Shown: positions 46,527-59,827 of the stretch, one piece after another
How the letters are laid out: each line of letters begins with the position of its first letter
Position numbering within the stretch: the first letter of the stretch is position 1
Assembly (NCBI RefSeq): GCF_963678635.1
Contig: NC_087069.1
Span: forward strand, 14,174,660-14,238,659
Direction: 5' to 3'
Length of the DNA: 64,000 nucleotides
Origin: Symsagittifera roscoffensis
Taxonomy: Eukaryota; Xenacoelomorpha; Acoela; Convolutidae
Translations under genes and position numbers: made by a program
The notes under the pieces: model-generated
Database searches by the model: none
Told to the model about the DNA's origin: nothing
What the model saw: only the letters and a program-made list of their open reading frames with translations

Positions 46527-48370
46527 GGGTTGAACTCAATTTTTTCAGAACAATTTTTAGATGGGTAGTAGTTACATGACAAAAAATCCTATGTCCAAAT
46601 ATTTACCCCATATCCAACACTGCTCGCTTATTTTGCACTCTTTGCTCATTTAGCATCGAACGCATGGTGCTCATTTTACATTTCAAGGCTGACTCAATCG
46701 TTTCAAATTAGGTTCGCCAAATTTCAAAAAGTGAAGAAGAACACAAAGGTTTTAAATAATTTTATGAATGAAAAACTCATTTATCAAAAAATCAAACTTC
46801 ACTGCTGGAAACTAATGAAACGCCAGCCCGAAAACTGCCATTTATCTACCATTGTAAAATATCCTTACAAATTGGTTGCGAAAAAGTTTTTTTTCGTGTT
46901 TTGGGGTTGCGCAATAAAACCTAACAACGTTTGACTGTTTTAATCCAAATTCATCGTCTTGCGAAGGAAACGTTTTTTTTTGAGATTTCAGTATTTAATT
47001 CAGCACAACAATTTTCGACACTTCCTTTCAAAAATCTATAACAGATCTTGAAGATTTTAAAAAAACGTCGTCGTCAACGATTTACTATGCATTCGAAAAA
47101 CCCAACAAACACTCAGCTATAAAATCTAGTGAAAACTAATCGAAGTACTGTTAATTGTGGTTTTTTAAGTAAACGACTGTAAAACTGACTTCAAAATGAG
47201 AAACAGAATTTGATTACTGAGAAGTAGTTTCATCATAATAAACTGACTCTCAATAAACTTAAATCAGTGCCAATTTGGAAAGCATAGTCAGCAGAAAAAT
47301 GGAAAACGTTTGCGAATTCAAAGAAACACAAATATTGATTAGACTGTCTCGAACTTGAAGAAACAACACAAAGATAAAGCTCTTTGTTTGACGAGAATCT
47401 TCTATGACTAAAATTGTTTCATAAAATTAACCCAACTAGAGAGAACAAAGTTTTTTTTCCGCTGGGAAATCTCAAGACTAAATTCTACTTTCGATAGTGA
47501 AACTCATTCACGTTTTTGCACCATCTGCACTTTTGTTTTTGGAAATCATAATTGCCTTTACTTTGAGCAAATGAATTGATTTGATATAATTTGAAGAAAA
47601 AAACGATCTTAAATTCGAACTACGAAAGCCCAAATTTGAGCGTATTCAATTTTCACTTTTTCCAGAGAAAACATAACAAACTACATTCTAAAAAGTTTTT
47701 ATCGCCTGCTTTTCGTTTGGTAATCGTCAAATGGAGATCACTTATTTTCAACATAAATTTTATAACAAAAAAAAATCAAGTTTCCCTGAATATTGCGACT
47801 GTCCTTAAGGAGATCTTAGGTAAATTTGAAGTCGAAATTTCCAAAAATGAAAAAAAATTGAGATTTTACCATCACAATCAATGTTAAGTACAAAACGATA
47901 AATTTCGCATCTACTGCCCTTTTAATTGTATCAATTAGCTTGTGTCAATAATTACTGAGCTGGAAATTTTCGCCATATTAGCTACGCTTCAGCAGAAATT
48001 TCGCTCGCATCAACTCGTCCAAAACGATAAAATTCAAAATGATCAAAACTTCACCGGAAAAAAAATACTTCAAACATATTTTCATATTTGAGCCTTGAAA
48101 AACGATATTTTTTGATGCTTCGTTAAAATGGTTAAATGTAAACAGAATGTAGTCTGAATAGAAAAATTACTGCCAGCTTAATTTTGTTAACGGAAGAGAA
48201 AACTTTCATTACAAACTCTTTTTTGATAATCTAAAAAGGGAAAAACCGCATTGAGTCAGATATTTTATCCAGCCGGGAACGATAACAAATTCTTTAAGAA
48301 TTAAATAAAAGACGCTAAATTTTATTTCAGTCCATTTATGTAAAGTGCTTCAAGTTTGGGTTGTTAAGCT
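46527..48370. other. noncoding stretch
   Basis: No gene recognised. A 98-codon plus-strand frame at 47591-47887 and a 67-codon one at 46731-46934 are Lys/Asn/Phe-rich with no domain. 47880-48160 may be a very old dominant-family copy. Confidence 0.35.
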
Positions 48371-48788
48371 AGGAAATTAGACAAGTAAATAAACGTGATC
48401 AGAAAAAATAAGCTTAAAATTACAATTATGGGAAATTAGACGTAATTGTATTGTTCGTGTCTGACATTTGTTTACTGACTAAAATTAATTTTCGTTCGAG
48501 CTTGGTAAAATGCATATCAATTTTTTACATGATGCAATTCTATAATTTAAGCGTTTCAAAAATAATTATAATATTTGGAATAATGTTTTATATATCAATT
48601 ATACAAAAATGTTGACATGCAAGGGGATTAAGTATTCTTCTTGTTTTTGTGAACTTTTGTTTCAAGCAATAAATTTTGTTAGTTCTATGCTTTCCGTCTA
48701 AAATTCTAGTTTTGTTTACAAAAATAACGTCGAACTTCTGATTTGTTGCAGCCGTCTAATTTGCTAATCGTCTAACTTCCTATCCCCC
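48371..48788. mobile_element. ~420-base miniature element, second copy, with 8-base target duplication
   Basis: Matches 29753-30222 at both ends (AGGAAATTAGAC; GTCTAACTTCCTATCCCCC) and in the middle (GTAATTGTATTGTTCGTGTC). It is flanked on both sides by GTTAAGCT (48363-48370 and 48789-48796). Confidence 0.85.
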
Positions 48789-49061
48789 GTTAAGCTAAAA
48801 GGTCTATTGTCAAGAAGTTATTTTGTTCAGTGATTATAAGTACAAATTGTCAAACATAGTTTACATACAGAGGCGAAGTTGCACTTTGCATACACAAGCA
48901 AAAAATTTATGACCGATAACGCTACTGGGAAAAACTGATTGAGAAAAACTTTGTGTCTTCAAAATTTCTTAAGTGACGCACGCCAATTATGACGCATATG
49001 CAGTACCGGTCAATTTGAAAACAAAAGAAAATTACCAACTGACATGACTCAATTTATAGTC
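48789..49061. repeat. spacer with a CAGAGGCGAAG hairpin relic
   Basis: ACAGAGGCGAAGTTGCACTT at about 48870 is a diverged member of the short hairpin family. Nothing else is recognised. Confidence 0.4.
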
Positions 49062-49220
49062 AATGGAGCAGTAATAACAAGAAAAAATTATATGTAATGA
49101 AAATTTAAAAAAAAAATTAATTTGAGATTTTTTGTGAAAATCATTACCCCACACGCCATATTAAGTACAAAGTAATACATTATGCTCCTAGTAACAAGTC
49201 AACGAAAGTCGGAACAATAA
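49062..49220 (-). mobile_element. dominant repeat family, internally deleted copy
   Basis: CAATGGAGCAGTAATAACA and ACCCCACACGCCATATTAAG are joined to ACGAAAGTCGGAACAA. The central ~350 bases are missing. Confidence 0.75.
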
Positions 49221-51037
49221 TATCCTGTGTTAAAATCCTTACCATTGGCTGTACTTTATAGCTGCTTATTGATCAAAATTAACACTTACAAAATGAACAC
49301 ATTTTACCGAAACAATGTTTGCGACTTAAGTTGGAAAAAAAAGAGTTCATACTATAACACAAGCATTGCTTGCGTAAACAGTAAGTTAAACTTTCGTTTG
49401 AAATTCGAATAATTTAAATGCTTAAAATCCTGCTAAATTGTCAGAAGTCTATTAACATTCACTACAGAAATATCAATTTTGTAACCTTAACTTTTTCTCG
49501 AACATCTTTTAAATAGATGACTAAATAACTTAAGATGCATAGAATAATAGAAATGGCATCGCTCACTATTCACATTTTTTATGGCAGCAAAAACTTTACA
49601 TTGGGGCGCTACTAAGATTTCCCCAGGTAAATTTAGAACACTGCCTGAATCTGCGGAAACAAGCATTCAAAACTTAAAAAAAGCTCAACAAATATGAGAC
49701 AGATTTGAAACATCAGCCCTGAAAATAAGCCGACCACAGCTGGGGATGATACCTGCTACGTTCTATTTTACTACACAAAGCGTTTTCACTCAAATTTCAA
49801 ACATGTTCGACGAAGAAATACGAGTCGGGATTGCATACGTTAACTCAGGAGCTTTAGCTCGCGCTGTTTCAAATCGCCAAAAATAAATATATGCGTCTCG
49901 GTCAAATTCCTCTGTGAACAACCAAATAGGCGCTTTGTAGGCTACTTTTATAACGTTTCCAAAAAACTCAACTTTTCGGCTCGAGCTTTCATCGAAATTG
50001 TATATATTGGCGCCAAAATCCGCTTCAGAAAAACTAAGATTAATCAGCTAAAAATGGATGCCGCAAACTTGTACCAGAATTGAAGAGAATCGTTGGGTGG
50101 GGAAGAGTAGTCGTCCAAAATCCGCCACTGTTACTTAACCTCATTTAAAAGAAGTCAACGAATGAAAAATTAATTTGCCCAAAATTGATCTAACTACAAT
50201 TCTATCAAGAACATAAGCTGCTGTATGATTTATGCCCAAGATCATAAGGTAGCACTATTATTAACCAAATCAGTAATAAATCATAACTTCTCAAGTTAGA
50301 ATAAACACTTCATGTTTTCAGAGTGACATAAATTAAGACGGAATCGGTGTTTTTATCTAGCAGCCATGAAGATAAAATACACGTAGAGAGGTAGGTTTAT
50401 TTGTCTATTGGGTGGTCAATTCAAAAAAATTTAGCTTCAACATAATATAGAAAATGCTTCTATTAAGAAACAATGAAACAAAGAAACTGTGAATCAAACA
50501 TGCAACGGATTGAATGGTTAATCACTCATGACAAGAATCACGGGAGAGAAACCCAGTTTATCTTAAGATTTTGATTGGTCGGGAGCAGTTTTGCAATTCG
50601 GACCTTGTCATGAAAATAGACTCCGAATCCAATGCATAAAAGCATACACCTCTAAAGAATGTTAAAAAAACGCTCCAAAACTTTCAAATTGATCGAAAGA
50701 TTGTTACTAATGCAGCAAGCGCCGCCATTACCATTTGGAAACCATCGTACAAACAATACACTTTAAACATTTCAATATTCAGCAACCAAAATAGTCAAAA
50801 TGTCTCAAATTGTCTGGATCGCGGAGTGAGCGTCAGAAAAACGCTATTATTGCTGAAGTGCCAAAAACATCAAGAAAGCAAGGCTAGAAATTCCAGTTAC
50901 TCCCCTATCGGAAACCCCTCTTATCTTTAATTGCTCCTCATTATAAATCTCGAAAAAGAAATTAGTATAACTTTCAATTTCTAGAGATAGGAGTTCAAAC
51001 CGTTACACTTGACTACATTGGTAACTGGTGTAGCGGT
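49221..51037. other. noncoding stretch
   Basis: No gene or clear repeat recognised. Confidence 0.35.
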
Positions 51038-51390
51038 CAGGGGCGGCTCTAGGATTTTCTCGAGAGTGGGGGGGGGGGGGGGTGTGGGGACTTTCAAAAA
51101 ACTTAGAAAAACTTTGTCGACCTTCTTTAGTAGATCCACCAAATTGATTTTCTGAGCTCTTCCCAATCACTATTAAGACCCTATTTTGACCAAAGTTTCT
51201 TCACCGCAGGCAAATTATTGAAAAAACAGGCCAAAAAATAGGTTCCCCCTCAAAATTAGTATATATTGGCGCTTTTAGAAAACCTTTAGAGTCAGTAAGC
51301 CAAAAATGGATATCTCAAAAAAGTACAAAGGGGGACTTTGGGTCGGCAGAGGGTCAAGCCCCTAAGATCCCCTCCCTAAATCCGCTACTG
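51038..51390 (+). mobile_element. hAT-like miniature element with 8-base target duplication
   Basis: Left end CAGGGGCGGCTCTAGG, right end CCTAAATCCGCTACTG. The flanks are GTAGCGGT (51030-51037) and GTAGCGCT (51391-51398), 7 of 8 identical, as expected for the hAT superfamily. It contains a G run near 51070 and the CTTTGGGTCGGCAGAGGGTC block shared with the 41985 copy. No transposase. Confidence 0.8.
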
Positions 51391-51398
51391 GTAGCGCT

Positions 51399-52163
51399 GA
51401 TATTATGCATCTCAGGTCAAAAAAGCTGTTATTTCTGACTTGCAATGCATTTTATCACCGCCTCATCATTCAAAAAGTTTTGAAGCATTATAAAAAAATT
51501 GTCGCCCTTTGTACGCATATTTGACACCCGAAAAATGTCACTCGTACCTTCAATTTTTATTACAATTGCCCATTTAAAAAGTGTTGATTTTTTAAAAGTT
51601 ACGACATGAACATGTTTTGAATTGTTTATTTTTATAACCGAGGAAACTAACTAAGGTCATGGTGGGCAAAATATGAAAATCCAATTAAAGCGGTCAAAAC
51701 GTGCATACAATAAGCAAATTTTATATTAATTGATCATTTCAAAAACTTGTCGTTTATAAACAAAAACGTTTATTTTGACCCTTTCAACTGAAAATATAAA
51801 TGACTCTCAAGAATATTGAACAAAAATTTAACCCAAGAATATTTGCAAAAGACTTTTAGTATATCACACTAAAATATTCTAGTGCGATAAAATAAAGCAA
51901 ACATATTGATTGGTTCATACTCCAATTCAAGTTTCATTCATTTGCAAAAGCAGGCCTTGATTTGCGCCATTCTTTATATAAAAATTATATGAGTTTTCAT
52001 ATTCATTTCGCTCCTATAATTTGGAAGGTAATTTTGAGTTGGTGTGGTGATTTCTCGGTTGCATATTGAAAAGAGTAGTCTTGATAATTGATTGCACGGG
52101 ACGAATGTAGAGCGAGAACAGAGGGTGTGGCGGTTGGGTGGGGGACTGACTGGGGAAGAAAGA
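51399..52163. other. downstream region of the CHIC gene
   Basis: No gene seen. It probably includes the CHIC 3' UTR at its right edge. Confidence 0.4.
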
Positions 52164-55100
<2,937 letters not shown>

Positions 55101-55795
55101 GTTTTAAGGTTGTAAATACTTTTGGTGCTAGGGTTTCTAGGGTTTACTACCTCGCAGACCTGTTGAAAAGTTCTTTTGATCAAATATCTATCGCTAGATT
55201 TTAATATCGTCAATCATTTCTTATTGAGTCAAAGACGCGATAAGTTTGCTAACTTTACAACTTTTAACGGTTGTTGCCAATTTCCTTCGGTTTATTCCTG
55301 GATTCTAAATTCTCTCTTTTCGTCTTTAATTTTTTCCACGATTTCGATTATCTTGAAATCAATATAGAGAGAACATTTTGCATTGACCTGTTCATAAATG
55401 AGAACTGTTTTCGAAGTCAATGACCTACAATCGCAAAATAAACAAATCTTCAAAAGAGCATCAGTAACTTCTCAAATTCCACAAAAGGCTGACCGGTGTT
55501 AATCCTGAATGTATTCAACCATCAAGTATTCGAATTGATCTTCAATTAATCCAGGCTAATGACCTTTCAAGCTTTTTTCCAAATCATTCTAAGGATTGTG
55601 GGAAAGACATTTGCAGTTCTCCGAAAGCTTTCGGATCATGAATTCATTTGAATCTGAAAAAAAAACATTCTAAGAAATACATGACTCAACTTGAACTTTT
55701 GATATATTTACTAATGTAAGAGTCTCAATCTTAAAATTTCCATAATAAATTACCATTTTTTGTAGTAGGAGTTTTAAATCATATAAAACTCATCG
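55101..55795. other. intergenic between ALKBH6 and CHIC
   Basis: About 700 bases holding the ALKBH6 3' UTR and the CHIC promoter. No specific element is recognised. Confidence 0.4.
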
Positions 55796-58700
55796 TCAGC
55801 GTATAAACAATTTATTTTTCAGTACTTTTGGTACATGTCTTATTGTTATCGAAACTCTTTTACTTCTCTCTAGCATATCTAAATAATCAAATTTTTCAGC
55901 TTTCTCCAGAACATCAACATTCAGAATTTTCTCACTTTTCAAGTCAAAATTAATTTCCTCTCTAATGCCATGGAGATACTCAGTGTATACATTTTCAGTC
56001 GCAACGTACAAACTTCTTGGCTGCAGATAAACAGATCCGATTCTATCTAACTTCACTGAATCGCCAGAAGAAACCATAACTTCAGATTCGCTTTTGACCT
56101 CACTTGATGTCATGGGATCATATTCGGGTACGGAGTTTGTTGCAGGATCGTATTTAAGATCAGTTTTAGAATTAGAAATGCTTGAGTGCTTGGAGGTAGA
56201 ATCAACTTCGACCCCATTTTTAGATTCAGCACAGGTTGTCAATGATGATGATGATGATGCAGATGATGAATATAGGTCCAGTAGAACTGGAGATTCGAGG
56301 CTGATCGTCGCTATCACTGGGTAGTATAGTGGTCCATCGACGTGTGGCATTATACCTAAATGTAAATGTCACATTGAAAAGTGCAGGCAGGTTTCATTCC
56401 TCAAAATTGGGACTTTACGCAATTAGGAGATTCTTTTAATCTTGAGAATTTCTCTTGCCATTTAAAAGTGATTTGAAATCAGTGATTTGAAACTTTTAAT
56501 TAAGCATTTTTGTATGTTCGAGCAATTTTGCGCAAATATCAGTGTTTTAAAATCATGCGCTCATTTAAATGGCTTTCAACACGATCTTTAGGCTTTTACT
56601 GAAAACCAGTGAAAAAATGAGCAATTAAAAATCAGCCACGCATGCAAAATCATGCACGCAACATTAGATTTTCCGGTGAACTTGAAGTTCAAAGACTAAA
56701 GCGATACGACTGCATGATATACAATTGGAATACACTGGCATTTGAAACATTTGGATCAAGCTGAGTATCTCTCTTATAATTAAGATTAAGACTTCTAAGC
56801 AAAATCTTTTTGATTATCACGTTATTTTTGCATCTAGAAAAAAAATCTTTTTGAATATCACGTTATTTGTAATTACTAAAATTCTTTTTTTTTCTACGAA
56901 ATATTTCTACACAAAAGTATAGGACCTGTAATTTTCGCCACTATAGACAAAAGTATAGGACCTGTAATGTTCAGTTGATTCAACTTTTTTACATTTTTCA
57001 AAGATTTGAAAATCACAGTTTATCGCCAACCTTGACTTGCTTCGTACTCATTGATTAGAACGTGGTTCGGTTTCGTGTCCGCTGGAAGCACATCGGCTAA
57101 CTGGACGGTGACATCATCGATGCATTTCTGCAGCCAAGTTGGGATCGCATCCTGTATCATTCCCTGTAATACGAAGCACACTTCTACACAGAGGCCAAGC
57201 GGAGCTTGGCACCACTTTCGATACATCACAACACAATCATGAAAAAAGCATAAACCGAAAAAGGAAAATGGTTTAAAAAAATAGGTTAACAAAAAATTTT
57301 CTTATGCCTCGGCGAAGGACACCTAGGGCCCAGCTTAAGTTGAAGGTAAGTGTTTGATACTTTTCGAATTTGTTATACTGATGCTGGAAGAACCTTACTA
57401 ACCTTACTTGTTTCTCTACTAAATTAAACAAGACTGCTTGTATCAGGGCGAGGCCCTGAATGTTCCGACTGCCTTTTAAAGTCTATGGAGCAGTAATATC
57501 ATGAAAAACGGTCAAAACTTTGTCTAAAAAAATTCAGCGTAGCCGCTCATGCAGGGAACTTTTCCACAACAGTTATTTTCATTGAAAGCAAAAACTCATT
57601 GAAAGATTTGAGATGTGTATTTTGAAAGAAAAAAACTCGATAATATGGGTCAAATATTCCCACACAGACTTTTTCGAAGGCTGTAGATAGAGGGGTCAAG
57701 TAAAAAGAGACTCTAGGGGAATATACAGGCACACAGTGGACTAGGCAGCCTTTTAAGTCATACCCTTTTTTGAAATTCAGTAAAAAGTTTTTCCAATGAA
57801 TTTGGAAATAATTTTCCATAGTGAAAAAAAAAATTCAAAAAACTGATTGGTAAACACACAAACAATTTTAAAAAATCGGGGGATAGGACTGCATAAGTTG
57901 TGTTTCTCTTGAAATTACCCTAAATAAGGTCATTAAGCTGATAAAAAATAGGCCGACATAACTTGGGCCGAGGAATATTTTTCACGCTACACAAAAACCT
58001 AAGAAGGAAACACGAAGTCAAGGTAAGCAAAATTACAAATTGTAGGAGTAAATCAAGCACTAAAATCAACATTAAAAAAAGCGCGCATCAAAAAAACGAT
58101 TTCACGATGAAAAAACTAACCGGACAACAGATAAGCAGACAAATCAAAGGCCGAAAGATTTATTTGAAACAGAATATTTCCCGTTTGAATAAAAAAAACA
58201 GATCCTGGTCAGATTCGAACCCAGGACCTTTGCCATCCCAGGCATATTCGTTATTATGAACCAAGATACAGGTGATACAAGTGATTCTGTTAAACAAGTT
58301 ACAAAAGATTCAAGAAACGATGAAAAATGTTAACTTAAATATTCCGAGGGCCATAATTTCGTTAAAAAGTATGGGCGTAACCGCTTATGGAGAGGAGTTT
58401 TTCGTGTCTGTTTTATTCAATGAAACCAAAAACTCAGATTTGGTATGTTAGTTTTTGAGAAAACTAGAAAAAAATCAAAAACATGGGTCAAAAATTCCCC
58501 CACAGACTTTTTCGAAGGCTGCAAGTAAAGGGGTAAAGCAAAAACAGGCCAGAGGAGTAAGCAGTAACATAAAAATGTAGGCGATTTTTCTATTCATACC
58601 CTTTTTAGAAAACCGGCAGAAGAGTTTTTGAAAAAAAAACTTTTTTGCAAGTGATAAAATTTTCCCAAACGTCTCAAAAAATTTAAACAAAAAACCCGAT

Positions 58701-59812
58701 CCCATAATTTCATAAAACCCGTTTTTACGAAGCAAAAATTCTAGGCAAAAATTCCCAGCGAGACATCTAGGCAAAAATGCCAAGCAACTGAACAAAACTA
58801 ACGAAGCTGAAACAAGGCCGACAATCTTTGAGCAGACGCCACTTGAGGCGAAGAAAACGACTGTGTAAAACTTTGAAAAGTTTCAAGTCTCCCCTGAAAC
58901 TAACCTATAGTATCTAGTACTCACCAATTTGTTAAATTTGAATTTTCATGAAATTGAGCATGTCAAGTGATTCAACTGATTTTATTAGTTTTCGAAAGTC
59001 TACATTCCGATTTGATAACGCTTGCTGAACCAAAATCTCCATTTCATAATACTTCTACAATTCAGCAAATACTTCCACTAAAAAACGTCTCATTCAAACG
59101 ACCCCCCCGTCCAAAACAATAATTGACAATTTGTTCACAAGGGAAGAGACCAACATTCGAGCTGTTCAGCTCATCGCGGAGAACCGCTGATGTGCCCCTG
59201 CTTAAGAAATATATGCATCGTTTTTTGTAATTTTTTGACAACAATAAAAGAAGAAAACATATAAGATAACCACCTTCAGATCAATTTGAAGCAGATCAAT
59301 TTTAATCCAAAACTATCAAAAGAAACCTTTTTCAAGAATGTATTCAATTTTTAGACTAAATTTTTTAAAGATTTTTTCAGACAATGGACTAACTTAGTAT
59401 AGACACCTTTAAAAAAACTCTTCTTCCAATTCAAGGACCCCAAATTTATTTGCCAATAACACTATAAAAGCCCCCACACGCTAGAAACACTGCATCAAAA
59501 GCGCTCGCACAAGAGGCATTGAATATTGATGAATTCAACGAGACAGCAATTATCCACGAAAAAAGAAAACTTTTTCTGTGGACAACTATTTGAGCGCCAT
59601 TTTGGTATCTCACCTACTTTCGCGTGTGGAATTCCTCCCCAATTCTGCAATCTACGGTTGGACAGATGAACCCACTTGGGTTTGGGCGCGGAGTAAATAT
59701 GACGTAGCAGCTCTTGCTCTTTTACTTCTGATATGAAATCGGGGATGTAAAAGACACGGTTGGGACATTGGGACACCACAAAATCCTTCAAACTATTTGA
59801 CATCGGCGTCAT
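55796..59812 (-). CDS. ALKBH6: ALKBH6, AlkB-like Fe(II)/2-oxoglutarate dioxygenase, 3 exons
   Basis: Exons on the minus strand: 59812-59618, 57163-57031, 56355-55796. Donors are AAA|gtaggt (phase 0) and CAAG|gttggc (phase 1), and the acceptors end in ACAG and TTAG. The product is 295 residues. Family landmarks in order: VFYIPDFIS (20-28), SAPKPKWVHLS, LQNWGGIPH, VLINEY, then GIMPHVDGPLYYP with the Fe(II) ligands His114 and Asp116. Next comes PRSLYV, then YLHGI with the third ligand His238, and RVSITIR (276-282), whose arginines bind 2-oxoglutarate. ALKBH6 is a soluble, mainly nuclear/cytosolic AlkB homologue reported to act in nucleic-acid damage tolerance, with poorly defined substrates. It is about 55 residues longer than vertebrate ALKBH6 because of a Ser/Glu/Asp-rich insert (about residues 139-210), partly a TCA-codon run. 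The reading frame is open from GTG 59827, but ATG 59812 is the better start; an ATG three codons later is possible. Confidence 0.92.
56790..56975 (+). repeat. two short tandem duplications in ALKBH6 intron 2
   Basis: ATCTTTTTGATTATCACGTT is repeated about 50 bases on (56800-56870). ACAAAAGTATAGGACCTGTA is repeated about 40 bases on (56910-56972). Confidence 0.75.
57184..57232 (+). repeat. short hairpin repeat beside ALKBH6 exon 2
   Basis: ACACAGAGGCCAAGCGGAGC then TTGGCACCACTTTCG. The foldback lies about 20 bases from the exon 2 acceptor (exon starts at 57163), so it forms part of the branch-point region of that intron. Confidence 0.6.
57427..57500 (-). mobile_element. dominant repeat family, 3'-end fragment
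   Basis: ACAAGACTGCTTGTATCAGG, hairpin AGGGCGAGGCCCT, TGTTCCGACTGCC and GGAGCAGTAATATCATG only. It lies in ALKBH6 intron 1. Confidence 0.8.
57490..58262 (-). repeat. long dispersed repeat with tRNA-like head, copy 2
   Basis: Head on the minus strand at 58262-58195: AACGAATATGCCTGGGATGG, AAGGTCCTGGGTTCGAATCT, a good B-box. The body carries the blocks shared with copy 1 (CAGATAAGCAGACAAATCA, GTCAAGGTAAGCAAAATTAC, CACACAGACTTTTTCGAAGG). It lies inside ALKBH6 intron 1. Confidence 0.65.
58340..58860 (-). repeat. long dispersed repeat, copy 3, partial
   Basis: Repeats the block CCCACAGACTTTTTCGAAGG, the preceding GGGCGTAACCGCTTATGG and the following CATACCCTTTTTAG, in the same orientation as copy 2. 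The tRNA-like head is missing. Confidence 0.6.
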
Positions 59813-59827
59813 AAACTCCTTCGACAC

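Noticed and set aside
43000-52100. Upstream EF-hand exon for the Rab gene
   Set aside because: I looked for DxDxDG-type coding and found none; the region is repeats and AT-rich sequence, though a short exon could be missed by eye.
55796-56350. A stand-alone intronless gene at this position
   Set aside because: The frame starts inside the dioxygenase fold (MPHVDGPLYYP). A TTAG acceptor just upstream and matching phases join it to exons at 57163 and 59812.
58195-58262. Intact tRNA gene on the minus strand
   Set aside because: The T-arm strand after TTCGAAT is CTGAC, not CCCAG, and no acceptor stem closes; likely a repeat head.
59813-59827. GTG 59827 as the ALKBH6 start
   Set aside because: A non-ATG start is unlikely in this setting; ATG 59812 lies five codons later in the same frame and leaves the conserved domain whole.
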